Of a DNA stretch of 64,000 bases, positions 1 through 8,819 are shown in pieces. A program made the position numbers and the translations under genes. The notes under the pieces are model-generated. The model worked only from the letters and a program-made list of their open reading frames with translations. It did no database searches and was not told the origin of the DNA. The DNA is taken from contig CAUDHE010000002.1 of assembly GCA_958449275.1 (NCBI GenBank), positions 1 through 64,000 on the forward strand, written 5' to 3'. Source of the stretch: an uncultured Alistipes sp. (GTDB taxonomy: Bacteria > Bacteroidota > Bacteroidia > Bacteroidales > Rikenellaceae). Position 1 is the first letter of the stretch, and every line of letters starts with the position of its first letter.

Positions 1-2
1 GG

Positions 3-101
3 CGCGAAGCGTTGAACGATATAATCGATATCGGCATGCGCGTCGACAGGCAGCATAAGACCCGCGGGCGGCAGGCGGAGGAGAATGCAAACGAGGGCTA
101 A
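3..101 (+). CDS. C-terminal tail of an unidentified protein (5' end outside window)
   Basis: A reading frame is open from the first bases of the window and ends at a TAA at 99-101. It would give the last 32 residues of a plus-strand protein. The tail is hydrophilic and charged (…IIDIGMRVDRQHKTRG…) and no family is recognisable. A strong GC-rich hairpin starts 8 bases after the stop, as expected for the end of a transcribed gene. The call rests only on the open frame and the hairpin. Confidence 0.4.
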   Translation, partial: REALNDIIDIGMRVDRQHKTRGRQAEENANEG

Positions 102-108
102 GCGAGTT

Positions 109-141
109 GCGGGCCTCTGCTCCGCAGAGGCTGCGGCCCGC
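109..141 (+). terminator. GC-rich hairpin after the window-edge gene
   Basis: An outer stem GCGGGCC/GGCCCGC (109-115 with 135-141) encloses an inner stem CTCTGC/GCAGAG (115-120 with 124-129, loop TCC). There is no T run directly after it, so it is either a weak terminator or an mRNA 3' end stabiliser. Confidence 0.5.
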
Positions 142-224
142 GCAGTTCTGATTGTTACAAAGCGACGATAATAAAATCGGCGCCGTTTCCGCGGCGCCGA
201 ATAAACTGTCGTTAAATCATAAGG

Positions 225-1631
225 CTATTTTGCCGAGGCGCGTGCGATCTCGACCGCCTTGGTGGTGGTGTAGTATTTGGACTTCATCTGCGACACCTCC
301 CAGTCGGGGATCTTGCCGTCGATCAGATACTTCAGATATACTTTCATCACGGAGCTGAACCGCATTTCGTGAGTCTTGACCAACTCGTCGGGAATGACTA
401 TCCGCCACTCCTTGTCGCCCGACGGTGCGATGTCCAATCCCGGGTAACGGTCGGCCACCGACTTCAATGCGGCACGCAGTTCGGCTTCGAAAGCGGTCGT
501 GTCGTCGCTTTTGCAGGTGACGTAAAGCATAGGCTTGTAGCCCTGCTCGGCTCCCTGACGGATCGATACGTCGGCCTTGGTTCCCTTCACCACCGAATAG
601 TGGGTGTCTCCCGTACCCTCGTTGCCGACCTCGGCCATGAAGTTCCACACCACGCTCACGCGTACGTTCACGCCGTTGAGCTTGTAGTTCATTTCGCCGT
701 TGGAATAGACGTTCAGCGTGTCGTCGACGATATATTTTTTCAGGAAATCGGGATACTGCTCCTTGCCCGACACCAAACGATACTTGTCCAGCGGAATCTT
801 GGTCGCCCAGCGTTTGGCCGAGGTGAACTCCACCTGCGACGCATAGTCTATCGGCTGCTCGGGCAGCACGGTGCACTGCACCAGGTCGACGAGGTGGGTC
901 GTCACATCGACAATGCCTTCGCCCTGCTGTTCTATGTCGAAATACCACTCGGGACGGGTGAGCGGCTGCCCCGACACATATTTGAAGAAGTGATGAACGC
1001 TCTCCTTGGTGATGGCCGGATCGTCGGGAGTGCCTTTCTCCATCTCGCCGAACAGCGACGGAATGCCGACCAGCACACGCTGCAACTCGTTGTTTATCTC
1101 CGACCGCTCGGTCATGATATCGTATACCATCACCCCGTCGGCGGCAGCCTTGTCGAGCGTGCGCTCCAACAGGGCGAAACTCTTGCCGTCGATGGCCATA
1201 GGCTTGTCCGACAGCACGTTTATGCCGGCCTCTACGGCCTCTTTCACATATTCGGTCTTTTTGCCGTTGTTGCCTGCCAGCACCACGACGTTGCCGCTGC
1301 GGTCGGCAATCATTTTTTGCAGGAAATCGGCGCCCGTGTATACCTGCTCGTCCCACGAGGTGGGGTTGTCGGCGCGACCGTTATAAATGGCCACACGGTC
1401 GAGGTGCATCTTCACGTCGTCGCCCTCGGGAGCGTATACCCTCACCGCGGGATCGACCTGATCGTACATGTACATCTGCACCAGCGCCGCGTGAAAATGA
1501 CCCGGATCGAGAGTCATGAGTTTCACTTCGCCCCGACTTCCGTCGAAAGCTCTCTTTGCGGGCGTGCCGTGGCCGCACCCCGCGAACGCCGCGACAGCGC
1601 AGGCCGCAGCGATAACAATCGGTTTTTTCAT
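225..1631 (-). CDS. Gfo/Idh/MocA-like oxidoreductase lipoprotein (Oxidoreduct_C type)
   Basis: 468 aa. It starts MKKPIVIAAAC and has a lipobox cysteine at residue 19 (FAGC), so it is a probable lipoprotein. The N-terminal half has a Rossmann-like dehydrogenase pattern (GNVVVLAGNNGKKTEYV, then INVLSDKPMA, the usual Gfo/Idh substrate-loop region with its K). The C-terminal half looks like the Bacteroidota putative-oxidoreductase C-terminal domain. These families act on sugars or inositols with NAD(P), and the substrate is unknown here. The frame is open further upstream, but a promoter at 1699-1729 puts the transcript start about 60 bases before this ATG, which supports the choice. It stands alone, divergent from rpsA. 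Confidence 0.8.
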   Translation of the reverse strand: MKKPIVIAAACAVAAFAGCGHGTPAKRAFDGSRGEVKLMTLDPGHFHAALVQMYMYDQVDPAVRVYAPEGDDVKMHLDRVAIYNGRADNPTSWDEQVYTGADFLQKMIADRSGNVVVLAGNNGKKTEYVKEAVEAGINVLSDKPMAIDGKSFALLERTLDKAAADGVMVYDIMTERSEINNELQRVLVGIPSLFGEMEKGTPDDPAITKESVHHFFKYVSGQPLTRPEWYFDIEQQGEGIVDVTTHLVDLVQCTVLPEQPIDYASQVEFTSAKRWATKIPLDKYRLVSGKEQYPDFLKKYIVDDTLNVYSNGEMNYKLNGVNVRVSVVWNFMAEVGNEGTGDTHYSVVKGTKADVSIRQGAEQGYKPMLYVTCKSDDTTAFEAELRAALKSVADRYPGLDIAPSGDKEWRIVIPDELVKTHEMRFSSVMKVYLKYLIDGKIPDWEVSQMKSKYYTTTKAVEIARASAK

Positions 1632-1698
1632 GTCGAAAATAAATATTTTAAGTAAACAGGTCTTTCGTACTCGGCTCCACCGGTGCGGCGGAACAATG

Positions 1699-1729
1699 CA
1701 AAGATAACTATTTTTCATTTCGGGACAAA
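1699..1729 (-). promoter_or_regulatory. Bacteroidota promoter of the Gfo/Idh-like lipoprotein
   Basis: On the minus strand the -7 element TATCTTTG lies at 1699-1706 and the -33 TTTG at 1726-1729, with a 19-base spacer. Confidence 0.75.
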
Positions 1730-1768
1730 AAAGAGTCCGCGACACCGACGTTTACGGAAAATTTATGC

Positions 1769-1776
1769 TATATTTG
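1769..1776 (+). promoter_or_regulatory. -7 element of the rpsA promoter
   Basis: TATATTTG fits TAnnTTTG and lies 94 bases before the rpsA ATG, leaving a leader of roughly 90 bases. No good -33 TTTG is visible. Confidence 0.65.
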
Positions 1777-1870
1777 CGGGTCGTTACGCGCGCGTAGGAG
1801 ACGTGTGCGACATAAACAATTTATTATCAACCATTAACGAGCGATTGCATCGCAAAACATTTCCACAATT

Positions 1871-3673
1871 ATGGAAGAAAACAAGATTGTAGCAAACGAA
1901 AACTTCGATTGGAATTCGTTTGAAAACGATTTGGATCTTTACGGCGGCCAGAACAAGGAGGCGGTTGCCGAGGCTTACGACAAGACTCTGTCGAACATCG
2001 CCGTGGGCGAGGTGGTAGAGGGTACCGTGACCGAGATCAACAAACGCGAAGTTACCGTTAACATCGGCTACAAGAGCGAGGGTATGATTCAGGCTGCCGA
2101 GTTCCGTTACAACCCCGATTTGGAGGTAGGCGACAAGGTAGAGGTTTACGTCGATTCGGTAGAGGACAAGAGCGGCGCTCTGGCGCTCTCGCACAAGAAG
2201 GCCCGTCAGCTCAAGAGCTGGGATCGCGTGAACGAGGCTCTCAACAACGACGAGATCATCAAGGGTTACGTGAAGTGCCGCACCAAGGGCGGTATGATCG
2301 TCGACGTATTCGGCATCGAGGCGTTCCTCCCGGGTTCGCAGATCGACGTGAAGCCCATCCGCGACTACGATATCTATGTAGACAAGACCATGGAATTCAA
2401 GGTGGTGAAGATCAATCAGGAGTTCCGCAACGTGGTCGTTTCTCACAAAGCTCTCATCGAGGCCGAGCTCGAGGCACAGAAGCAGGTCATCATGTCGAAA
2501 CTGGAGAAGGGACAGATCCTCGAAGGTACCGTCAAGAACATCACCAACTACGGCGTGTTCATCGACCTGGGCGGCGTCGACGGTCTTATTCACATCACCG
2601 ACCTCTCGTGGGGCCGCGTAAACCACCCCGAGGAGATCGTGCAGCTCGATCAGAAACTCAATGTGGTTATCATCGACTTCGACGAGCAGAAGAAGCGCAT
2701 CGCGCTGGGTCTGAAGCAGCTTACGCCCCATCCGTGGGAGGCTCTGGATGCCGACCTCAAGGTAGGCGACAAGGTCAAGGGCAAGGTTGTCGTTATGGCC
2801 GACTACGGAGCATTCGTCGAGATCGCTTCGGGCGTAGAGGGCCTTATCCACGTATCGGAGATGTCGTGGAGCCAGCACCTGCGTTCGGCTCAGGAGTTCC
2901 TGAAGGTTGGCGACGAGGTGGAGGCAGTGATCCTCACCCTCGATCGCGAAGAGCGTAAGATGTCGCTCGGCATCAAGCAGCTCACTCCCGATCCTTGGGA
3001 GGGTATCGACACCCGTTATCCCGTGGGTGCTAAGTGCAACGCCAAGGTTCGCAACTTCACCAACTTCGGCGTATTCGTCGAGATCGAGGAGGGTATCGAC
3101 GGCCTGATCCACATTTCGGATCTGAGCTGGACCAAGAAGGTAAAGCACCCCAGCGAATTCACGCAGATCGGTGCCGAGATCGAGGTAGTGGTACTGGAGA
3201 TCGATAAGGATAACCGCCGTTTGAGTCTCGGCCACAAGCAGTTGGAGGAGAACCCGTGGAACGAGATCGAGAGCAAGTACTCGACCGACACCATCCACTC
3301 GGGCACCATCACCGAAATGACCGACAAGGGCGCTGTCGTATCGCTCGGCGACAACATCACGGGCTTCGCACCCGCCAAGCATCTCGTGAAGGAGGACGGC
3401 ACCACTCTGAAGCAGGGCGATACCGCCGACTTCAAGGTGATAGAGTTCTCGAAAGCCACTAAGCGCATCACCCTTTCGCACTCGCGCATCTTCGAGGAGG
3501 CCAAGCGTGCTGAGTTCGCAGCCGAGAAGGCCGAGAAGCGTGCTTCGGCAGAGGCTACCAAGTCGTCTGTAAAGAAGATCAACGCTTCGATAGAGAAGAC
3601 CACTTTGGGCGACATCGCAGGTTTGGCAGAGCTTAAGGCCGCCATGGAGGACGCAAGCAAAAACAACAAGTAA
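1871..3673 (+). CDS. rpsA: 30S ribosomal protein S1
   Basis: 600 aa. Six S1 (OB-fold) RNA-binding repeats follow one another, starting near residues 46, 127, 213, 300, 385 and 475. The middle ones carry the classical pattern, for example GVFIDLGGVDGLIHITDLSW. Length and repeat number fit bacterial S1, which binds mRNA to the 30S subunit and matters in a phylum where Shine-Dalgarno sequences are weak. The acidic N-terminus (near residues 10-25) and Ala/Lys-rich C-terminus are typical. The gene is monocistronic, with its own -7 element and a strong terminator 25 bases after the stop. Confidence 0.96.
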   Translation: MEENKIVANENFDWNSFENDLDLYGGQNKEAVAEAYDKTLSNIAVGEVVEGTVTEINKREVTVNIGYKSEGMIQAAEFRYNPDLEVGDKVEVYVDSVEDKSGALALSHKKARQLKSWDRVNEALNNDEIIKGYVKCRTKGGMIVDVFGIEAFLPGSQIDVKPIRDYDIYVDKTMEFKVVKINQEFRNVVVSHKALIEAELEAQKQVIMSKLEKGQILEGTVKNITNYGVFIDLGGVDGLIHITDLSWGRVNHPEEIVQLDQKLNVVIIDFDEQKKRIALGLKQLTPHPWEALDADLKVGDKVKGKVVVMADYGAFVEIASGVEGLIHVSEMSWSQHLRSAQEFLKVGDEVEAVILTLDREERKMSLGIKQLTPDPWEGIDTRYPVGAKCNAKVRNFTNFGVFVEIEEGIDGLIHISDLSWTKKVKHPSEFTQIGAEIEVVVLEIDKDNRRLSLGHKQLEENPWNEIESKYSTDTIHSGTITEMTDKGAVVSLGDNITGFAPAKHLVKEDGTTLKQGDTADFKVIEFSKATKRITLSHSRIFEEAKRAEFAAEKAEKRASAEATKSSVKKINASIEKTTLGDIAGLAELKAAMEDASKNNK

Positions 3674-3698
3674 ACGCCTCGGCGTCATATAACGAAGT

Positions 3699-3729
3699 CC
3701 CCGAGCCTCTTGCGAGGTTCGGGGATTTT
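3699..3729 (+). terminator. Rho-independent terminator of rpsA
   Basis: An 11-bp stem CCCCGAGCCTC/GAGGTTCGGGG (one G-T pair) at 3699-3709 and 3714-3724, loop TTGC, is followed by ATTTTT. Confidence 0.9.
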
Positions 3730-4102
3730 TATTGTTCGTCGCCGCACACCATTACATGCCGATCCTCGTCTTGCGACAAGGTGGCATGACACGCTTTTCG
3801 CAGACCGCGGATCAAACAAAAAAACGTCATCCGTCATTTTAAGGCCCGCCGCGCTCATGATGAATAATTCCGACTTTTTTGATTATATTTGCAATAATAA
3901 TCGAATACGATACGTTGCGTAAGGTACGCAAGTTGTAAATTCGCCGACGGAGGGAGGATTCGTTCGCGAGGCTCGCCGACAACGGTCCGAGGACGCCGTC
4001 GACGATGAAAGGGAGAGGTTGACAATACAAATAAAACGAAATAACGACGCTCCGCCGTCGCGCCGTCGCGCGCTGCGGAAGGGCAAAGCAAAAAATTATG
4101 TT
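3730..4102 (+). promoter_or_regulatory. Leader and promoter region of the Bat/MoxR operon
   Basis: There is no convincing gene in this stretch. A -7 element TATATTTG sits at 3884-3891, which gives a leader of about 205 bases before the moxR ATG at 4103. The leader is purine- and GC-rich (rich in GAGG and CGCCG) and could hold secondary structure. No known riboswitch class is recognisable. Confidence 0.6.
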
Positions 4103-5101
4103 ATGAGCGAAGTAATCAATATCAAGGAGCTTAACGAACGTATCGAACGCGAGAGCGTTTTCGTCGACACCCTGCGCGCCGAAATGGGCAAGGTGATAGT
4201 GGGTCAGAGCCATTTGGTCGACACGCTTTTGATAGGCCTGCTCTCCAACGGCCACATTCTGCTGGAGGGCGTGCCGGGTCTGGCCAAGACGCTGGCCATA
4301 ACCACGCTGGCCAAGGCCGTCGACGCCGATTTCGCACGTGTGCAGTTCACCCCCGATCTGTTGCCCGCCGACCTGGTCGGCACCCTCATCTATTCGCAGA
4401 AGAACGAGGAGTTCGTGGTGCGCAAGGGTCCCGTATTCGCAAACTTCGTACTGGCCGACGAGATCAACCGCTCGCCCGCCAAGGTGCAGAGCGCATTGCT
4501 GGAAGCCATGCAGGAGCGTCAGGTGACCATCGGCGACGAAACCTACCGTCTGCCCGAGCCGTTCCTCGTGCTGGCCACGCAGAACCCGCTGGAGCAGGAA
4601 GGAACATATCCCCTGCCCGAAGCGCAGGTCGACCGTTTCATGCTCAAGGCCAAGATATCGTACCCCAAGAAGCAGGAGGAGCGCGAGATCGTCCGCATGA
4701 ATCTCGCGGGCGGCGGCATGCCCGAGGTTGCGAAAGTCATATCGCCCGACGACATAGTGAAAGCCCGCCGCGTGGTGGAGGACGTCTACATGGACGAGAA
4801 GATCGAGAAATACATCATCGACATAATCTTCGCCACCCGCGAACCCGCCGAGTACAGCCTCGACAAGTTGCAGCCGCTGATCGCCTACGGAGGCTCGCCC
4901 CGCGCCAGCATATCGCTCGCCAAGGCCGCCCGCGCCTACGCTTTCATCCGCCGCCGAGGATACGTAATCCCCGAGGACGTGCGCGCCGTGTGCCACGACG
5001 TGCTGCGCCACCGCATAGGACTCACCTACGAGGCCGAGGCCGAAAACATATCGACCGAACAGATCATAACCGAGATATTGAACAACGTAATAGTTCCCTA
5101 A
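4103..5101 (+). CDS. MoxR-family AAA+ ATPase (BatI-type)
   Basis: 332 aa. Walker A GVPGLAKT lies at residues 56-63 and Walker B VLADEINR near 116-123, with sensor-type segments later (VLATQNPLEQEGTYPLPEAQ), the MoxR signature. MoxR ATPases act as chaperones or inserters for VWA-domain partners, and here five partner genes follow directly. The ATG at 4103 (MSEVINIKEL) is preferred over an in-frame ATG at 4019, which would add a basic, low-quality stretch. The TAA stop overlaps the next ATG by one base (TAATG), so translation is probably coupled. Confidence 0.93.
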   Translation: MSEVINIKELNERIERESVFVDTLRAEMGKVIVGQSHLVDTLLIGLLSNGHILLEGVPGLAKTLAITTLAKAVDADFARVQFTPDLLPADLVGTLIYSQKNEEFVVRKGPVFANFVLADEINRSPAKVQSALLEAMQERQVTIGDETYRLPEPFLVLATQNPLEQEGTYPLPEAQVDRFMLKAKISYPKKQEEREIVRMNLAGGGMPEVAKVISPDDIVKARRVVEDVYMDEKIEKYIIDIIFATREPAEYSLDKLQPLIAYGGSPRASISLAKAARAYAFIRRRGYVIPEDVRAVCHDVLRHRIGLTYEAEAENISTEQIITEILNNVIVP

Positions 5102-5991
5102 TGACGATGCAGGAGACCGAGAACGATATCCTGAGGCGCGTTCGCAAGATCGAGATCAAGACCCGAGGCCTTTCGAACGAGATCTTCGCGGGAAAGTACC
5201 ACACGGCTTTCCGCGGACGGGGCATGTCGTTTTCCGAGGTGAGGGAGTATCGCGCGGGCGACGACGTGCGCGATATCGACTGGAACGTGACGGCGCGGTC
5301 GTCGAAACCCCACATCAAGATCTACGAGGAGGAGCGCGAACTGACGATGATGCTTTTGGCCGACGTCAGCGGCTCGCGCATGTTCGGCACCGCCGAACGC
5401 TTCAAGAAGAGCGTGATGACCGAGATCGCGGCCGTGCTGGCCTTCTCCGCCGCGCAGAACAACGACAAGGTGGGATGCATATTCTTCTCCGACCGCGTCG
5501 AGAAGTTCATACCGCCCAAAAAAGGGCGCAGCCACATCCTTATGATAATACGCGAGCTGGTGAAGTTTCGCCCCGAATCGTCGCGTACGGCCATATCGGA
5601 GGCGGTGCGTTACCTCACCAACGTGAACAAGAAGCGTTGCACGGCTTTCATCCTCTCCGATTTCATGGACGCGCCCCGCGACCGCGCCGCGTTGGACGAC
5701 GCGCTGAAGATCGCGGGCGGCAAACACGATCTGGTGGGAATCCGCGTGTGGGATCCCCGCGAAGCCGTTATGCCCGACGTGGGAATAGTGGAGTTGCAGG
5801 ACGCCGAGACGGGGCGCAAAGCGTGGGTCGACACCTCGTCGGCGCGCGTGCGCGAACACTACGCCGCAAGTTGGCGCGAACGCGACGAGGCCGTGAGCGA
5901 CATGCTGCGACGCAACCGCATCGACACGGCGATGATATCGACCGAGGGCGATTACGTGGCCGAACTCATTAAACTCTTCAAGCAGCGATGA
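5101..5991 (+). CDS. DUF58 domain protein (VWA-like)
   Basis: 296 aa, starting MTMQETEND at the TAATG junction with moxR. It has the diagnostic DUF58 segment around residues 46-66 (SEVREYRAGDDVRDIDWNVT) and a degenerate VWA fold after it (LLADVSGSRMFG, a MIDAS-like DVSGS). DUF58 proteins almost always follow MoxR and are thought to be its substrates or adaptors at the inner membrane face. The stop overlaps the next start by four bases (ATGA). Confidence 0.92.
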   Translation: MTMQETENDILRRVRKIEIKTRGLSNEIFAGKYHTAFRGRGMSFSEVREYRAGDDVRDIDWNVTARSSKPHIKIYEEERELTMMLLADVSGSRMFGTAERFKKSVMTEIAAVLAFSAAQNNDKVGCIFFSDRVEKFIPPKKGRSHILMIIRELVKFRPESSRTAISEAVRYLTNVNKKRCTAFILSDFMDAPRDRAALDDALKIAGGKHDLVGIRVWDPREAVMPDVGIVELQDAETGRKAWVDTSSARVREHYAASWRERDEAVSDMLRRNRIDTAMISTEGDYVAELIKLFKQR

Positions 5992-7022
5992 GACACTTTT
6001 CATATATGTTCCTGCCCGCCCTGCTCGCATTGGGAGCGGCCGCGGCGCAGACCGAACGGACGCCGCAGGCTGCGGCCGAACGGCACGTGTCGGCCGGCGC
6101 TCCGGTGGTAAGCGGCTCGGTCGAGCCCGACTCGGTGGGCATAGGCGACCGTTTCGTCTACTCCATAGTTGTGGAGAAAGATCTGGTGCAAAGCGTATTT
6201 TTCCCCTCCTTCGGGGGCGAGGGATCGGAATCGTACGAACTGATCGAGGATCTGCCGATCGACACCCTTTCGCGAGAGGGACGCAAACTGAAAATCCGCA
6301 AGAGCTATCGTCTGGCGGCGTTCGACGAGGGCATCCACCGCGTGGTGCCGCAGGTGATGTATGCCGACAAGAACATAGTGGACACCATCGGCGGCGCCGA
6401 CACGCTCGAATTGCTGGTAACCACATTTCAGATCGACTCCACGTCGCACTCGATATTCGACATAAAGCCGCAGAAGACCCTGCCGTTCCGTTTCGGCGAG
6501 ATCACGGGCTACATAAAATGGACGCTGGCCGCACTTCTGATTCTGGCGGCGCTGGCCTATGCGGCCAAGCGCGTGATGGAGCGTTACGGCAAACGCTTCT
6601 CGGACATATTCCGCCCCGCTCCGCCGTTGCCGCCGCATGAAGCGGCGCTCGCGGCGCTGGAGAAGCTGCGCGCGCAGAGGCTCTGGCAGGAGGGTAAGCA
6701 CAAGCTCTATTATTCGGCCCTGACCGACATATTGCGCACCTACATCGCGGGACGCTTCGGCGTGAGCGCCATGGAGATGACCTCCGACGAGATCGTGGAG
6801 GCCATGCGCGGCGCCGACCTGCCGCGCAAGAGCGCGATGGATCTGACGCAGATACTCCGCGAAGCCGATCTGGTGAAGTTCGCCAAGGCCGCGCCCGAGG
6901 CCGACGAGAACGAGGCGGCCTATCGGGCCGCGTGCGATTTCGTGGAACAGACCAAGCCCGAGGAGCCTGTCGGGGACGAGGATGCCGACGATCGCAAGCA
7001 GACCGACGACACAAAGAATTAA
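5988..7022 (+). CDS. Bat-locus periplasmic/membrane protein (DUF4381/BatD-like)
   Basis: 344 aa. An N-terminal signal sequence (residues 1-20) is followed by a beta-rich periplasmic region of about 150 residues, then a transmembrane helix near 178-195 (WTLAALLILAALAYAA) and a cytosolic helical domain of about 140 residues. This architecture is that of the third protein of Bacteroidota bat operons. The position between DUF58 and the TPR/VWA genes supports the call. It may tether the VWA proteins and pass a signal across the membrane, but no catalytic motif is visible. Confidence 0.7.
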   Translation: MRHFSYMFLPALLALGAAAAQTERTPQAAAERHVSAGAPVVSGSVEPDSVGIGDRFVYSIVVEKDLVQSVFFPSFGGEGSESYELIEDLPIDTLSREGRKLKIRKSYRLAAFDEGIHRVVPQVMYADKNIVDTIGGADTLELLVTTFQIDSTSHSIFDIKPQKTLPFRFGEITGYIKWTLAALLILAALAYAAKRVMERYGKRFSDIFRPAPPLPPHEAALAALEKLRAQRLWQEGKHKLYYSALTDILRTYIAGRFGVSAMEMTSDEIVEAMRGADLPRKSAMDLTQILREADLVKFAKAAPEADENEAAYRAACDFVEQTKPEEPVGDEDADDRKQTDDTKN

Positions 7023-7026
7023 GATC

Positions 7027-7809
7027 ATGAGACGACTTGTTATAAATATGTTGTTGTGCGTCGCGGCGATAGCGTGCGTGTCGCGGGCTGCGGGGCAGAA
7101 CATGCCCGAACGTTCGCTCGTACGCAAGGGCAACCGCCACTTCGCCAAGGAGCGTTACGACCGAAGCGCCGATCTCTATCGGCGTGCCCTCGAAAGCGAC
7201 TCGACATCGTTCGAAGCGGCCTACGATCTGGCGAACGCCATGATCCGTACCGAACGTTACGACGAGGCGGAACGGTTGCTCGCATCGGCAGCCGCCGACT
7301 CGCTCCGCAGCGATGCCGATCGCGCCGAGGCCTATTACAACCTCGGCAACGCGCAGTTCGCGCAGCAGAAGTTGCAGGAGGCTCTGGGCAGCTATCGCCG
7401 TTCGCTGGTGCTCAACCCCGACGACACGGAGGCCAAGTACAACTATGCCTACACCAAGAAACTGCTGGAGAATCAAGACCAGAATCAAGACCAACAGCAG
7501 GATCAGAACCAAGATCAACAGGATCAGCAGAACCAAGGCGGCGGTGGCGGCAACGACCAAAATCAAGACAAGAATAACGACGGCGGTCAGGACAAGGACA
7601 ACGGTCAGGGCGACGGCGGGAACGACGACAAAAACGACGACAAGGGCGACGGCGACCCCTCCGAGCAGAAGGCGCCTCCGCGCAGCGGCATGAGCGAACA
7701 ACAGCAGCGGCAGTTGCTCGATGCCATACAGGCGCAGGAGGACAAGACTCAGGAGAAGCTCGACGAGAAAGCCAAGGGCGTGGTGGTTCGTGGCCGCAAG
7801 AACTGGTAA
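7027..7809 (+). CDS. TPR protein of the Bat operon (BatC-like)
   Basis: 260 aa. Signal peptide (residues 1-23), then TPR repeats at about 31-64, 65-98 and 100-135 (AEAYYNLGNAQFAQQKLQEA), then a low-complexity Asp/Gln/Asn/Gly/Lys tail from about 150 to 235. The tail is typical of BatC-type proteins, though its Q/D/N richness is extreme. The start at 7027 gives a clean signal peptide. An in-frame ATG at 6982 would overlap the previous gene. The protein is periplasmic or membrane-associated and probably a scaffold for the VWA partners. Confidence 0.85.
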   Translation: MRRLVINMLLCVAAIACVSRAAGQNMPERSLVRKGNRHFAKERYDRSADLYRRALESDSTSFEAAYDLANAMIRTERYDEAERLLASAAADSLRSDADRAEAYYNLGNAQFAQQKLQEALGSYRRSLVLNPDDTEAKYNYAYTKKLLENQDQNQDQQQDQNQDQQDQQNQGGGGGNDQNQDKNNDGGQDKDNGQGDGGNDDKNDDKGDGDPSEQKAPPRSGMSEQQQRQLLDAIQAQEDKTQEKLDEKAKGVVVRGRKNW

Positions 7810-7831
7810 GCCGATTTTAAGGTAAAAAACG

Positions 7832-8818
7832 ATGAGATTCGCAAATCCATATCTTTTGTGGCTGCTGGCGCTGCTGGTGCCGATGGCGGCCTACTACATC
7901 TACCGCACGCTGCAAGGCGGCGCGGCGATACGCATATCGACCGTCGAGGGCATGCGGCACGCCCCGCGCACGCTGCGTTATCGTCTGCGCCATATGCCTT
8001 TCGTGCTGCGCGCCGCGGCGTTCGCAATGGCCGTGGCGGCTCTCGCGCGTCCGCAGGGAGTCGAGGAGCGGAGCCGTACCGACGCCGAGGGTATCGACAT
8101 AATGATGGCCGTCGACGTATCGGGTTCGATGCTGGCGCGCGATTTCAAGCCCGACCGCATCACCGCCGCCAAGGAGGTGGCCGGATCGTTCATCGCCGAC
8201 CGTTTCGGCGACCGCATCGGTTTGGTGGCCTTTGCGGGCGAGGCGTTCACGCAGTCGCCTCTTACCACCGACCAAGGGACGTTGCAGACCATGCTGGCCC
8301 GCATCCGCAGCGGAGTGATAGAGGACGGCACCGCCATAGGCAACGGTCTGGCCACGGCGATCAACCGCCTGCGCGAGAGCGACGCTAAGAGCAAAGTGAT
8401 AATCCTGCTTACCGACGGCGTGAACAACCGCGGCGAGATGGCTCCCCTTATGGCGGCCGACATAGCGGCCGACATGGGCATCAAGGTCTACACCATAGGC
8501 GTGGGCACGCGCGGCAAGGCACCATACCCCGTTGTGGACATGTTCGGCAACATGTCGTTCCGTCCGATGGATGTGGAGATCGACGAGCAGACGCTCGAAA
8601 GCATCGCCGAACGCACGGGCGGAAAGTATTTCCGCGCCACCGACAAGGAGAAGCTGCAGGCGATATACGACGAAATAAACACCCTGGAAAAGAGCAAGGT
8701 GGAGATCACCGACTTCACAGTCTATCACGAAGAGTTCCTGCCGTGGCTGCTGGCCGCGATGGCATTGCTGCTGCTAGAATTCGTGTTCAGTAACGTAATA
8801 TTAAAACGCATTCCCTGA
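7832..8818 (+). CDS. batA: VWA-domain membrane protein BatA
   Basis: 328 aa. There are two N-terminal transmembrane segments (residues 6-24 and about 56-72) and one at the extreme C-terminus (near 305-322), enclosing a VWA domain. The MIDAS motif DVSGS is at residues 95-99, and the later metal ligands are present (TDQGT and TDGVNNRG). This topology is that of BatA/BatB aerotolerance proteins. The next gene starts two bases after the stop. Confidence 0.9.
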   Translation: MRFANPYLLWLLALLVPMAAYYIYRTLQGGAAIRISTVEGMRHAPRTLRYRLRHMPFVLRAAAFAMAVAALARPQGVEERSRTDAEGIDIMMAVDVSGSMLARDFKPDRITAAKEVAGSFIADRFGDRIGLVAFAGEAFTQSPLTTDQGTLQTMLARIRSGVIEDGTAIGNGLATAINRLRESDAKSKVIILLTDGVNNRGEMAPLMAADIAADMGIKVYTIGVGTRGKAPYPVVDMFGNMSFRPMDVEIDEQTLESIAERTGGKYFRATDKEKLQAIYDEINTLEKSKVEITDFTVYHEEFLPWLLAAMALLLLEFVFSNVILKRIP

Positions 8819-8819
8819 T